A stretch of 62,501 nt of DNA from JBHENC01 sp051000345 (lineage in GTDB: Bacteria > Acidobacteriota > Blastocatellia > Pyrinomonadales > Pyrinomonadaceae), in assembly GCA_051000345.1 (NCBI GenBank), contig JBPCOJ010000121.1:1-62501 (forward strand), read 5' to 3'. This document shows positions 26,750-34,499 of the stretch, in pieces. The notes under the pieces were generated by a model. That model was not told where the DNA came from. It was given only the letters and a program-made list of their open reading frames with translations, and made no database searches. Made by a program: the position numbers and the translations under genes. Every line of letters begins with the position of its first letter. The stretch's first letter is position 1.

Positions 26750-27340
26750 TCAGCGCGGCGAATCGACAATCGCGCGGTGAGCTTCAGCCAACTCGCGCAG
26801 CAGTTCGTGGACTAAATCTTTGGCATGGCTTTCAAGCTGCAAATCGCGCTCCGAAATATTTTCCCAAAACTCTTCGAGGCCGCGCGCGCCCGCAATCTCA
26901 AATGTCAGTGCCTGCAACAGCAAATCAATGACATCCGCCGCTTTCACCAAACGCGCTTCCAGACTCCCGCGCGCTTCGTAATCTTCGTGCAATGCGCTGT
27001 AAGCTATCCTGTGTTTCTCACCGGCGGCTTCGACAATATCATCGAAGGCCGCGCGCTCGGCTTTTCTCCGCGCCTCAACGCTGAAATAACGACTGCCCGT
27101 GCGCGGCATATCGCCCATGCGCGCCTCCGCCCAATCGTGCATAAGTGCGATACGCAATACTCGCTCGACGTTGACGACCACACCGCGTGCAACGAGTTCA
27201 TCAGCCAGCATCATTGCGACAACGGCGACGCCATACGTGTGCGCCGCGACGGATTCCGCGCCCGCCGCCTGCCCGCGCAAAGTCCAGCCGGTGCGATCCA
27301 GTTTCTTCAAACGTTGCAATTCTAAAAGAGTCTCGATCAT
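26750..27340 (-). CDS. HD-domain phosphohydrolase (YfbR/HDDC2-like)
   Basis: 196 residues of the HD superfamily. The metal ligands appear as ESVAAHTYGVAV (first His), LMHDWAEARMGDMP (His-Asp pair) and KAADVIDLLLQAL (final Asp). The length and spacing match 5'-deoxynucleotidases of the YfbR/HDDC2 group, which remove phosphate from deoxynucleoside monophosphates. It lies 36 bases downstream of the FAD-linked oxidase gene on the same strand in reading order, though the functions do not suggest a pathway. Confidence 0.85.
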   Translation of the reverse strand: MIETLLELQRLKKLDRTGWTLRGQAAGAESVAAHTYGVAVVAMMLADELVARGVVVNVERVLRIALMHDWAEARMGDMPRTGSRYFSVEARRKAERAAFDDIVEAAGEKHRIAYSALHEDYEARGSLEARLVKAADVIDLLLQALTFEIAGARGLEEFWENISERDLQLESHAKDLVHELLRELAEAHRAIVDSPR

Positions 27341-27376
27341 TTTCCGATGGCGAACCGCAAATCTAAAATCATAAAT

Positions 27377-28810
27377 CTACACGAACATTTTTCCCGGATT
27401 GAGTATGCCCTGCGGATCGAGCGCGCGCTTAATCTGCTTCATCGTCTCAATCGTCTGGGGCGTGAGCGCCAGCCCGAGATACGGCGCTTTGACATAGCCT
27501 ATGCCGTGCTCGCCGCTGATCGTGCCGCCGAGTTCAATCGCCAGCTCAAAAGTTTCGGTAACACACAGGCGCGCGCGCCGCACGGATTCCGCGTCTTCGC
27601 GGTTGCACATAAAATTAACGTGAATGTTGCCGTCGCCCGCGTGACCGAAGTTGACGACAAAGGTTTCATAGCGGCGCGCAATTTCAACGACGCGCTCGAT
27701 TAATTCCGGCACGCGTGAGCGCGGCACAACTACGTCTTCGTTAAATTTCAGCGTCCCGAATTTTTTGATGGCAGGCGAAAGAGCGCGCCGCACGTCCCAT
27801 AAACGTTCTTCTTCTTCTGGGGTCACGGCGCGCAGCACATCATAGCCGCCGCCGTCCAACACAACCTGTTCGACAAGGCGCGCCTGTCTTTCGACTTCTT
27901 CCCTTGAGCCGTCAACGGCGACGAGCAGCAAAGCGTTTGCGTCCGGCGCGATGCCGAAATCGTATTCCGATTCCACAGCCTCAATCGAATTGCGATCCAA
28001 CACTTCGCACGCGACAGGCACAACGCGAGCGCGTGTAAAAGCGGGAACGCACGCGCACGCTTCCCGCATCGAACGAAACGTGGCGCGAACGGTGCGCGTT
28101 GCTTCCGGCAGCGGAACGAGCCTGATCGTCGCTTCCGTGATGATGCCGAGCATTCCTTCCGAACCGCACATGAGCAGCGTCAAATCAAATCCGACGACGT
28201 TCTTCGTCGTGCATCCGCCGGTTCTAATAATTTCGCCCGTCGGCGTCACGACTTCCAGACCCAAAACATAATGCTTCGTCACGCCGTATTTCGCGCAGCG
28301 CATTCCGCCCGCGTTCTCCGCGATGTTGCCGCCGATAAAAGAATCCTTGTACGAAGCAGGATCGGGCGGATAAAAAAGTCCTATCGCTTCCGCCGCCTGC
28401 TGCAAAGCGTAAGTCTTGACGCCCGGCTCCGTCACCAAATACAAATCCTCTGCGTTGATTTCCTTGATTCGATTCATGCGATCCGTGCCGATGACAATGC
28501 CGCCTTCGAGCGGGACAGCGCCGCCCGTATAACCGACGCCGCCGCCGCGCGCCGTGACAGGAAAACGCTTTTCATTTGCGAGCCGCATAATCTCTGAAAT
28601 TTCCGTTGCGGCGCGCGGGAACACGACGGCTTCCGGCGGAAACTTTTCCTTGACGGCATCCTGTCCATAAGGCTCTACGAGCAAAGAATCGACAATCACA
28701 TTTTCCGCGCCGACAATTTCCCGCAAACGATTCTGCACATCACTGTCGGAAGCAGCCGTGCGACGGCGATTGATTCTTGAAACAACTGTTGGTTCGACTA
28801 AGCTACTCAT
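27377..28810 (-). CDS. glcD: FAD-linked oxidase, GlcD/D-lactate dehydrogenase type
   Basis: 477 residues. FAD-binding type 4 domain at about 55-235 (TARGGGVGYTGGAVPLEGG, then GGNIAENAGGMRCAKYG), followed by a FAD-oxidase C-terminal domain with the conserved NFGHAGDGNIHVNF and GEHGIG motifs. The family oxidises glycolate, D-lactate or related 2-hydroxyacids. GlcE and GlcF partners are not adjacent, so a single-subunit D-lactate or 2-hydroxyglutarate dehydrogenase is possible. A lactate racemase homolog lies about 1.2 kb upstream on the same strand, which would fit lactate use. Confidence 0.9.
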   Translation of the reverse strand: MSSLVEPTVVSRINRRRTAASDSDVQNRLREIVGAENVIVDSLLVEPYGQDAVKEKFPPEAVVFPRAATEISEIMRLANEKRFPVTARGGGVGYTGGAVPLEGGIVIGTDRMNRIKEINAEDLYLVTEPGVKTYALQQAAEAIGLFYPPDPASYKDSFIGGNIAENAGGMRCAKYGVTKHYVLGLEVVTPTGEIIRTGGCTTKNVVGFDLTLLMCGSEGMLGIITEATIRLVPLPEATRTVRATFRSMREACACVPAFTRARVVPVACEVLDRNSIEAVESEYDFGIAPDANALLLVAVDGSREEVERQARLVEQVVLDGGGYDVLRAVTPEEEERLWDVRRALSPAIKKFGTLKFNEDVVVPRSRVPELIERVVEIARRYETFVVNFGHAGDGNIHVNFMCNREDAESVRRARLCVTETFELAIELGGTISGEHGIGYVKAPYLGLALTPQTIETMKQIKRALDPQGILNPGKMFV

Positions 28811-28851
28811 GTTCCTATCTCTAAAACAATTTCCTGCGGCTGCTTATAAGA

Positions 28852-28890
28852 GAAAAGCGGCGGCGCGTAAGCATAAGCTGCGCCGCCGCC
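28852..28890 (-). terminator. Terminator of the metallothionein-like gene
   Basis: A perfect 10-bp GC stem (GCGGCGGCGC at 28858-28867, complement at 28881-28890), followed on the minus strand by TTTTCTCTT. It lies 68 bases after the stop of the small Cys-rich gene and before the GlcD start. Confidence 0.75.
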
Positions 28891-28957
28891 CGATCAAGGT
28901 TTGTGAAACAGAATAAAGGTTGCAGACTTTGCGCGTTTCCTCGTCGTGCCTGACGCT

Positions 28958-29107
28958 CTAACGACACGGCGGATGTTCGCAGCCGCAACCGATCTCCATC
29001 AAATCGCGCGCATTGGCGCAGTATTCGCTGCAATACTTACTGTCCGGCGCAACTTCGCAACTGCAACTCGGATGCGCGCACTTTTTTCGATCTTTTTCTT
29101 CAGCCAT
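28958..29107 (-). CDS. Metallothionein-like small Cys-rich protein
   Basis: 49 residues, with AAAGGAG placed 7 bases before the ATG. Eight cysteines (positions 10, 15, 17, 26, 30, 41, 43, 48) and two histidines (12, 45). The order CAHPSCSCEV, then YCSEYCANA, then GCGCEHPPC follows the layout of bacterial metallothioneins such as SmtA/BmtA, which bind a zinc-thiolate cluster and also take up cadmium and copper. It has its own terminator. No metal-responsive regulator is adjacent. It is short and easily missed by gene callers. Confidence 0.8.
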   Translation of the reverse strand: MAEEKDRKKCAHPSCSCEVAPDSKYCSEYCANARDLMEIGCGCEHPPCR

Positions 29108-29236
29108 TACATTTCTCCTTTCTTATTTTTACAAACTATCCAAAGGGAAAACCATGTTCGAGACTCAATGCTACGGCGCGCCGGGCACAAAATCAAGCTC
29201 ACGCGCACGTTAAAAAGGCTATATCCGAATACTCTT

Positions 29237-29905
29237 TTACGGCGCGGCACTGACGACGATTCTCAGGCGCTCGTTGCCGATTTTTATGTCGAGCGGATTG
29301 CCTAATTGAACTGGCAGCGTCTTGCCGTTGATGTCTATCATAAGCGGCGGCACTGCGGCGGCAACGGGCGTCGCGTTTGGCGCGAGAAGCGGATCATACG
29401 GTTTCGCCGCATCGCCCGTGCGCGTCAACAAAGTCGTCGCAGCGATGCGCCACGCGGCGGGCGTACACGTCAAACGCAAGCCGGGCGTGTCCGTCTCCGC
29501 CGATTCGTTCACGGCTAAAGCGTCCAGCTTAAACAAGCCTTCGCCGCACCGCACGCCTTCCGCATCGTAAAACGTCGCAAAGCCGGAAACGTAAGTGAAA
29601 AAGTTCGGGCTACGATTTTCGATGACGATTCGCGTGTTTCTGATCGGCGCATCAAGTGTGCCGTTCAGCGTTCCGCCCGTCGCTGTGCGGAGGCGTCCGG
29701 CGAGCGCTACGCGCCCTGCGGTGTCGAGCGCAATCGGCTGCTCAGCTAAAGGCACGCGCCTTTCACCCGCGCCCTGCGACGGCGCAACCGTTGTCGCCGA
29801 CGGTGAAGAGGTTTGCGCCGCGCCGCCCTGCGCAAAAACTTGCCCGAAACCGAAAAAAGCGTTGAGCACGAATGCCGCGCCGATTGCTATAAGTTTTTTA
29901 TGCAT
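29237..29905 (-). CDS. Secreted hypothetical protein
   Basis: 222 residues with a signal peptide of about 25 residues (AAFVLNAFFGFGQVFAQ). A Ser/Thr/Ala-rich linker follows and then a beta-rich domain (RNTRIVIENRSPNFFTYVSG, ATFYDAEGVRCGEGLFKLDA) with two cysteines that could pair. The middle strands resemble immunoglobulin-like or DUF3426/FxLYD-like folds, but I cannot assign a family. It ends with ALKD-like short strands. Located upstream of the metallothionein-like gene on the same strand, 129 bases away. Confidence 0.6.
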   Translation of the reverse strand: MHKKLIAIGAAFVLNAFFGFGQVFAQGGAAQTSSPSATTVAPSQGAGERRVPLAEQPIALDTAGRVALAGRLRTATGGTLNGTLDAPIRNTRIVIENRSPNFFTYVSGFATFYDAEGVRCGEGLFKLDALAVNESAETDTPGLRLTCTPAAWRIAATTLLTRTGDAAKPYDPLLAPNATPVAAAVPPLMIDINGKTLPVQLGNPLDIKIGNERLRIVVSAAP

Positions 29906-30002
29906 GTGTATGCTGCCCCTTCAGTCGCGTTAATCTCGCTAGCAGAATCTCTATTGTAGTGCTTTGCGCCGCGCCGTATCAATGCCGCACCAAAATGCAA
30001 TC

Positions 30003-31280
30003 TTAATCAACGACGGGCAGAAAGGATGCGCCGTGCGGCAGGATGTATCCGGCTTCCGCGCGCGCATTCGCTTGCGCGAGTGCGTCGTCGATGTTACGCG
30101 CGGGAATCATTCTCATTTGCCGCACGTCTTCGTCGGGCAGATCGGAGACGAGATAAACTCTAAAGGCTTCGGCCTTCGTCAGCAGCGCCCAAGCGGTCTG
30201 CCCGTTGACCTTGTAACGCTCGCGCAAACTCTCTGCGAGCGCATGTGAATCCGCTGCGTCGAACCACTTCAAGAAATCCGTGCGCCCGAATCCTTCCTCG
30301 CATTTTGCGACGAGAACGATTGCGCCGCCCGCCACGCACGCCTGCGCTGCCATCTCCAAAGTCTTATGCGCCTGAATCAAATTAATATCGTAGGGCGCGC
30401 CGCCGCAGCTTGCCAACACAATCTTGCGTTTCGCGTCGATCTTAATCGAATGATCGCGCGCATATTCAACGCAGCCCGCGCGATGCGCCGCGCGCCAGTC
30501 TCCAGCGTAAACGCGAACAGCGCGCCCGTCTTTGTTTACTACCGCGTTGACGAGAAACGACGGATTGATTGCCGCCGCGATGTCTTCACAGGCTTCATGC
30601 ACGCGGTTGCCGTCGAGCAACCCGCAATTGACGCCCGCGCAACGCCCGCCGCCGTTTTCAAAATCGAGCGCGAGCATGTGCGTCGCGTGGATTGTTTCTG
30701 CGGAAGCGAGGCCGGGACAAATGGATTTGCGCCCGCCCGTGAAACCCGCAAAGTAGTGAAAGCCGATGCCGCCCGTCAGAATCACATGATCGTGTTCGCT
30801 CAATGCGCGGTTGAGTTCGACAGGCGCGCCGTTTGTCGTTTCACCGAATCGGATGAACTGTGCGGCATCGTGCGGATCGTGATCGAGCGTCTTGATTCTT
30901 TGTAGCACAAAGGGCGTCAGCAGTTCGCGTTTTTCTTCTGCGGTGACGGGGCGATGAATGCCCGTCGCAAAAATGATATCGATGTCTGCGGGCGCAGTGC
31001 CGTTTTGCACAAGGCGGCGCACAAGCAGATTGACGATCTGCCCGCTCGCTGTCCGGCGTGTCGCATCCGAGACGACGATGAGCACGGATTCGCCTTCATT
31101 GATGATCTCTGCAAGCGGCAGCGAATGGATGGGCGCGTCAATCGCCGCCATGATCTCCATATCGGAAAGCGCAGGCTGTGGAGCGTGCGCGGCAGCCGAA
31201 GCATCGAGCACGCGAAAGCGCGTTTCCGAATAATCGAAATAGAGTTTAGCTTGCCCGTAACCTAATTCGATGATTGCCAT
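30003..31280 (-). CDS. larA: Nickel-dependent lactate racemase family protein
   Basis: 425 residues. LarA interconverts D- and L-lactate (or other 2-hydroxyacids) using a nickel-pincer nucleotide bound to a lysine. The signature YFAGFTGGRKSICPGLAS contains the equivalent of that lysine. ATGIHRPVTAEEKRELL and LTGGIGFHYFAGF are further conserved segments with catalytic histidines. The cofactor-making genes larB, larC and larE are not in the window. Family members with other substrates (malate, phenyllactate, gluconate) are known, so the substrate is open. A GlcD-type oxidase lies nearby. Confidence 0.88.
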   Translation of the reverse strand: MAIIELGYGQAKLYFDYSETRFRVLDASAAAHAPQPALSDMEIMAAIDAPIHSLPLAEIINEGESVLIVVSDATRRTASGQIVNLLVRRLVQNGTAPADIDIIFATGIHRPVTAEEKRELLTPFVLQRIKTLDHDPHDAAQFIRFGETTNGAPVELNRALSEHDHVILTGGIGFHYFAGFTGGRKSICPGLASAETIHATHMLALDFENGGGRCAGVNCGLLDGNRVHEACEDIAAAINPSFLVNAVVNKDGRAVRVYAGDWRAAHRAGCVEYARDHSIKIDAKRKIVLASCGGAPYDINLIQAHKTLEMAAQACVAGGAIVLVAKCEEGFGRTDFLKWFDAADSHALAESLRERYKVNGQTAWALLTKAEAFRVYLVSDLPDEDVRQMRMIPARNIDDALAQANARAEAGYILPHGASFLPVVD

Positions 31281-31522
31281 TTGAATCTTCGGAAGGACAT
31301 TTACAGAACAACGCGCGGCTACTGCTTACATGCTGAAACTTATGAGAGTGCGTTCGACATTTTCAGCGCGGTCAAGTTCGCTTCGCCCGTTAAGCACGCG
31401 CCCGTCCGCAATTCGCGCGCGCGTCGCCGTGTTGATGATGACTCTGCATGTTAGCGACAGATTCAATTCTATTCGCCCGCGCCATGATTAGATGAACGCC
31501 ATATAAAACTCAACGCTGCCTT

Positions 31523-32725
31523 CTAAATTTTATCGAGCGCCTGCTTTACGTCCGCGATCAAATCATCTGCCGCCTCGATGCCGACGGCGAAGCGCACGGT
31601 TGAAGTCGAAACTCCGGCGGCGCGAAGTTGTTCCGCGCTGAAGCCGTTGTGCGATGAAAAAAGCGGATAGCCCGCGATGGTTTCGACGCCGCCCAAACTC
31701 GTCGCGCTGCGAATCAAACGCAGATTGTCGAACAAGCGTTCGGCCTCCGCTTCGCCGCCCACGAGGTCTGCCGCGACAATGCCGCCGAAGGCACGCATTT
31801 GTTTTCGCGCAAGTTCATAGTCTGGACTATCCTCTAACCCCGGATAATAAACGCGCGCTATTTTTTTGTGATCGCGCAATGCTTCCGCCAACTTTTGCGC
31901 ATTCTCGCAACTCGCGCGCACGCGCACGTCCAGAGTTTTCAATCCACGCGCCAGCAAATAAGCCGCGCCCGGATCGAGCGTCGCGCCCACGAGCATCGCA
32001 ACGCGGCGGACGCGCGCAATGTATTCCTTGCTTCCGGCAACCGCGCCTGCCGTTAAATCCGAATGCCCGCCAAAATATTTCGTCGCGCTGTGAACAACCG
32101 CATCGACGCCGTGCTTGAGCGGGCGTTGCAGCACGGGCGTTGCGAACGTGTTATCGACGATGGAAAACGTTTTCGCATCGCGCGCCGCCTTTGCAGCGAG
32201 ACTCAAATCAATGATCCGGTTGACGGGATTTGTCGGCGTTTCAAACCAAAAAGCGCGCGTGCGTTCATTAACGAGTTCAGGCAGTCGCGCGATGTCTTCG
32301 ATAGGAATGAAACGGGCATTAATGCCGAAACGCTTTAAGACTTCCGTGAGAATGCGAATCGTGCCGCCGTAGATTGTTTCGCAGGCGAGAATTTCGTCGC
32401 CCGTTTCACAAAGCGCAGCGAGCGCGGCAAACGTCGCCGCCGAACCCGAAGATGTGACGACGCAACTCTCCGCCTCTTCGAGTTCCGCGATCTTTCGCTC
32501 GACTTCGGCGACAGTCGGATTAGCATAGCGCGAGTAAAAATAGCTTTCCGGCAATTCACCGCGCGCATAGCGACGCATCTCCGCGAAATTCTCAAAGCCG
32601 TAAATGGTCGAATGAAAAACCGGCGCGACGACGGCTCTGTAAGCGTGTTCGTCCGGGCGCTCGCCGCCATGCACGGCGATGGTCGCGGGCGACGTTGAAT
32701 TTTTATCGTGTTCGTTAAAAGCCAT
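31523..32725 (-). CDS. Trans-sulfuration PLP enzyme (methionine gamma-lyase/cystathionine gamma-synthase type)
   Basis: 400 residues, Cys/Met metabolism PLP family, fold type I. Visible motifs: YSRYANPTVAEVERKIAELE, SSGSAATFAAL for phosphate binding, FSIVDNTFATPVLQRPL, and VHSATKYFGGHSDLTAG with the PLP-binding Lys. The family interconverts homocysteine, cystathionine and cysteine or splits methionine; the members are hard to separate by eye. The start ATG at 32725 has no strong ribosome-binding site. Upstream lies a 374-base divergent region holding repeat copy 2. No SAM riboswitch was recognised. Confidence 0.9.
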   Translation of the reverse strand: MAFNEHDKNSTSPATIAVHGGERPDEHAYRAVVAPVFHSTIYGFENFAEMRRYARGELPESYFYSRYANPTVAEVERKIAELEEAESCVVTSSGSAATFAALAALCETGDEILACETIYGGTIRILTEVLKRFGINARFIPIEDIARLPELVNERTRAFWFETPTNPVNRIIDLSLAAKAARDAKTFSIVDNTFATPVLQRPLKHGVDAVVHSATKYFGGHSDLTAGAVAGSKEYIARVRRVAMLVGATLDPGAAYLLARGLKTLDVRVRASCENAQKLAEALRDHKKIARVYYPGLEDSPDYELARKQMRAFGGIVAADLVGGEAEAERLFDNLRLIRSATSLGGVETIAGYPLFSSHNGFSAEQLRAAGVSTSTVRFAVGIEAADDLIADVKQALDKI

Positions 32726-32786
32726 AGAAATACATTTTCGTTAAAACGCCTTCACATGCAAGCGCCGCCGCTCATATTCAAGAACG

Positions 32787-32930
32787 CCTAACACCGGAAG
32801 ATTAGCCACAGAGACCGGAGAGGCACAGAGAATAAGAAGGGTAGTAAGAGATGTTTTTATTCATTCGTTTCTCTTTTTATATTTGCATCGCTCTGTGCCT
32901 CTGTGTCTCTGTGGCAAGTTTTCTTAGGCT
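32787..32930. repeat. CACAGAG-type inverted-repeat element, copy 2
   Basis: Arms at 32805-32830 and 32891-32915 (GCCACAGAGACC on the left; the right arm reads as GCCACAGAGACA in complement) with a 60-base AT-rich centre. The flanks GCCTAACACCGGAAG and TTTTCTTAGGC are those of copy 1 in inverted order. The centre shares AGTAAGAGATGTTT with the complement of copy 3. It fills most of the gap between the divergent PLP-enzyme and PPK2 genes; no ORF is carried. Confidence 0.8.
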
Positions 32931-33099
32931 GTCCAAGAAAGGCTGTTCAGGTGGACGCAAAGCAAAGAAGTATCAGGCTTCGACGCATTATGTACTTTTC
33001 GCAAAATATCTGTTTCAATCCACGCCGCAAGCTTAAGGCTCTCAGCTTCATCCGAAAAGATTTACCGTAAATGTAAACGCTCCTCAAAACGAAAACACC

Positions 33100-34005
33100 A
33101 TGAACCACGATCAACTTATTGCGCCGCACGGCAAACGCATCAAGCTCAAAGACTACGATCCCGGCTTCACAGGGAAATTCAAAAACAAAGAAGCTGCGCA
33201 AACGAAGCTGCGCGATGATGTCGCGCGGATCGCCAAATATCAGGATATTCTTTACGCGCAAAACACACATGCGCTGCTGATTATTTTTCAGGCAATGGAC
33301 GCGGCGGGCAAGGACAGCGCGATCAGGCACGTCATGTCGGGCGTCAATCCGCAGGGCTGTCAGGTTTATTCCTTCAAACAGCCTTCAACGGAAGAACTCG
33401 ACCACGATTTTTTATGGCGCGCTGCCAAAGCCTTGCCTGAACGCGGGCGCATAGGCATCTTCAATCGCTCGTACTACGAAGAAACTCTCGTCGTGCGCGT
33501 ACACCAAGGACTGCTCGATGCGCAAGGCTTGCCGCCCGATCTCGTCACGAAGCGCATCTGGAAAGAGCGCTTCGAGGACATCAACAATTTCGAGCTGCAC
33601 CTCGCGCGCAGCGGCACACAGATTCTCAAATTTTTTCTCAACGTCTCGAAGGAAGAACAGCGCCGTAGGTTTCTCGCGCGCATCGACACGCCGGAAAAGA
33701 ACTGGAAATTTTCACTCTTCGATGTCAAAGAGCGCGGCTTCTGGAACGAGTACATGACCGCTTACGAAGAAATGCTCTCGCACACCAGCACGGAAACCGC
33801 ACCTTGGCACATCATTCCCGCCGACCATAAATGGTTCACGCGCGCGGCAGTCGCAGACATCATCGTCGCCAAACTCAAATCCCTGAAATCGGCGTATCCG
33901 ATTGTGGAAGAAGCGCACAAACAGGAATTATTGAAGGCCAAAGAGCAGCTAGAGAATGAAGACGCGCGCGAGAAACATTCGCCGGATCAGGCGGTACACG
34001 GATAA
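33100..34005 (+). CDS. Polyphosphate kinase 2 family nucleotide phosphotransferase
   Basis: 301 residues, one PPK2 domain. Walker A is FQAMDAAGKDS; Walker B and the lid region are GRIGIFNRSYYEETLVVRVH. The opening GKRIKLKDYDPGFTGKFKNK is typical of the polyphosphate-to-nucleotide phosphotransferase subgroup. These enzymes use polyphosphate to phosphorylate nucleoside mono- or diphosphates. Start ATG follows AAACACC without a strong ribosome-binding site. It stands alone; downstream is the site invaded by the cassette and the IS elements. Confidence 0.92.
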   Translation: MNHDQLIAPHGKRIKLKDYDPGFTGKFKNKEAAQTKLRDDVARIAKYQDILYAQNTHALLIIFQAMDAAGKDSAIRHVMSGVNPQGCQVYSFKQPSTEELDHDFLWRAAKALPERGRIGIFNRSYYEETLVVRVHQGLLDAQGLPPDLVTKRIWKERFEDINNFELHLARSGTQILKFFLNVSKEEQRRRFLARIDTPEKNWKFSLFDVKERGFWNEYMTAYEEMLSHTSTETAPWHIIPADHKWFTRAAVADIIVAKLKSLKSAYPIVEEAHKQELLKAKEQLENEDAREKHSPDQAVHG

Positions 34006-34096
34006 CTTGCAGAAACCTTGCAACTCTATCGTTGGAATTCACCAGCGGCGAATACGAAGCCTTCAACAATATCGAACAGGATACCGATGAAGAACA

Positions 34097-34132
34097 CGCT
34101 AATTCCCGGTCGGCTCGAATGACTTGTTAGGT
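34097..34132 (-). other. attC-like site, distal part (split by IS110)
   Basis: Read on the minus strand the site begins ACCTAAC (RYYYAAC) and continues AACAAGTCATTCGAGCCGAC (34128-34109), then a short AATTAGCGTG end. The 20-base arm is 19/20 identical to the attC-like site at 54282-54301. Rejoining it across the IS110 element gives a complete site following the stop of the gene at 36699. This is the target of the IS110 insertion. Confidence 0.55.
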
Positions 34133-34178
34133 GTACGCGGGTCATCTTTGCTGCACAATGACAGCGGAGATGGAACAT

Positions 34179-34339
34179 GCCGGGCGGATGTGACGACTCT
34201 CCAATGAACGGCAGTTGCGATGCCTGTAACAAGCATGTCGCACACCCTGCCCGGCGCTTTCGCTCACCAGACGAATACTCAGATGCTGCCGTCGATGAAC
34301 GGCTCTACTATAAGTTCTTCGCTTGAGCAAAGCCAGCAT
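34179..34339 (+). ncRNA. Candidate IS110 bridge RNA
   Basis: First lobe: a 19-base arm at 34179-34197 pairs with 34237-34255 (GCCGGGC base, two small bulges), then an internal loop, then an apical GGCA/TGCC hairpin (34210-34224). The 5' loop side holds AATGA (34203-34207), identical to the left target flank 34118-34122. The 3' side holds TAACAAG (34227-34233), the reverse complement of CTTGTTA across the insertion core. Second, weaker lobe: ATGCTG (34283-34288) pairs with CAGCAT (34334-34339) around a CCGT/ACGG hairpin; CTCAGAT (34278-34284) repeats the element's right end (36686-36692). This matches the guide logic known for IS110 bridge RNAs. Confidence 0.55.
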
Positions 34340-34499
34340 GTTCCATCCACCTTGATGACTACTACTAAGTCGCTCATGGAGGAACACATTGTGGAACAAC
34401 TAACACGCTTCGCCGCACTCATCGGCATTGATTGGTCAGATGCTAAACACGACATCTGCCTTGTTGATACGACGACCGGCACGCCAGAACTAAAGCAAT

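Noticed and set aside
34220..34375. In-frame N-terminal extension of the IS110 transposase
   Set aside because: It overlaps the structured noncoding end; homologous transposases begin close to the IGIDWSDAKHD motif.
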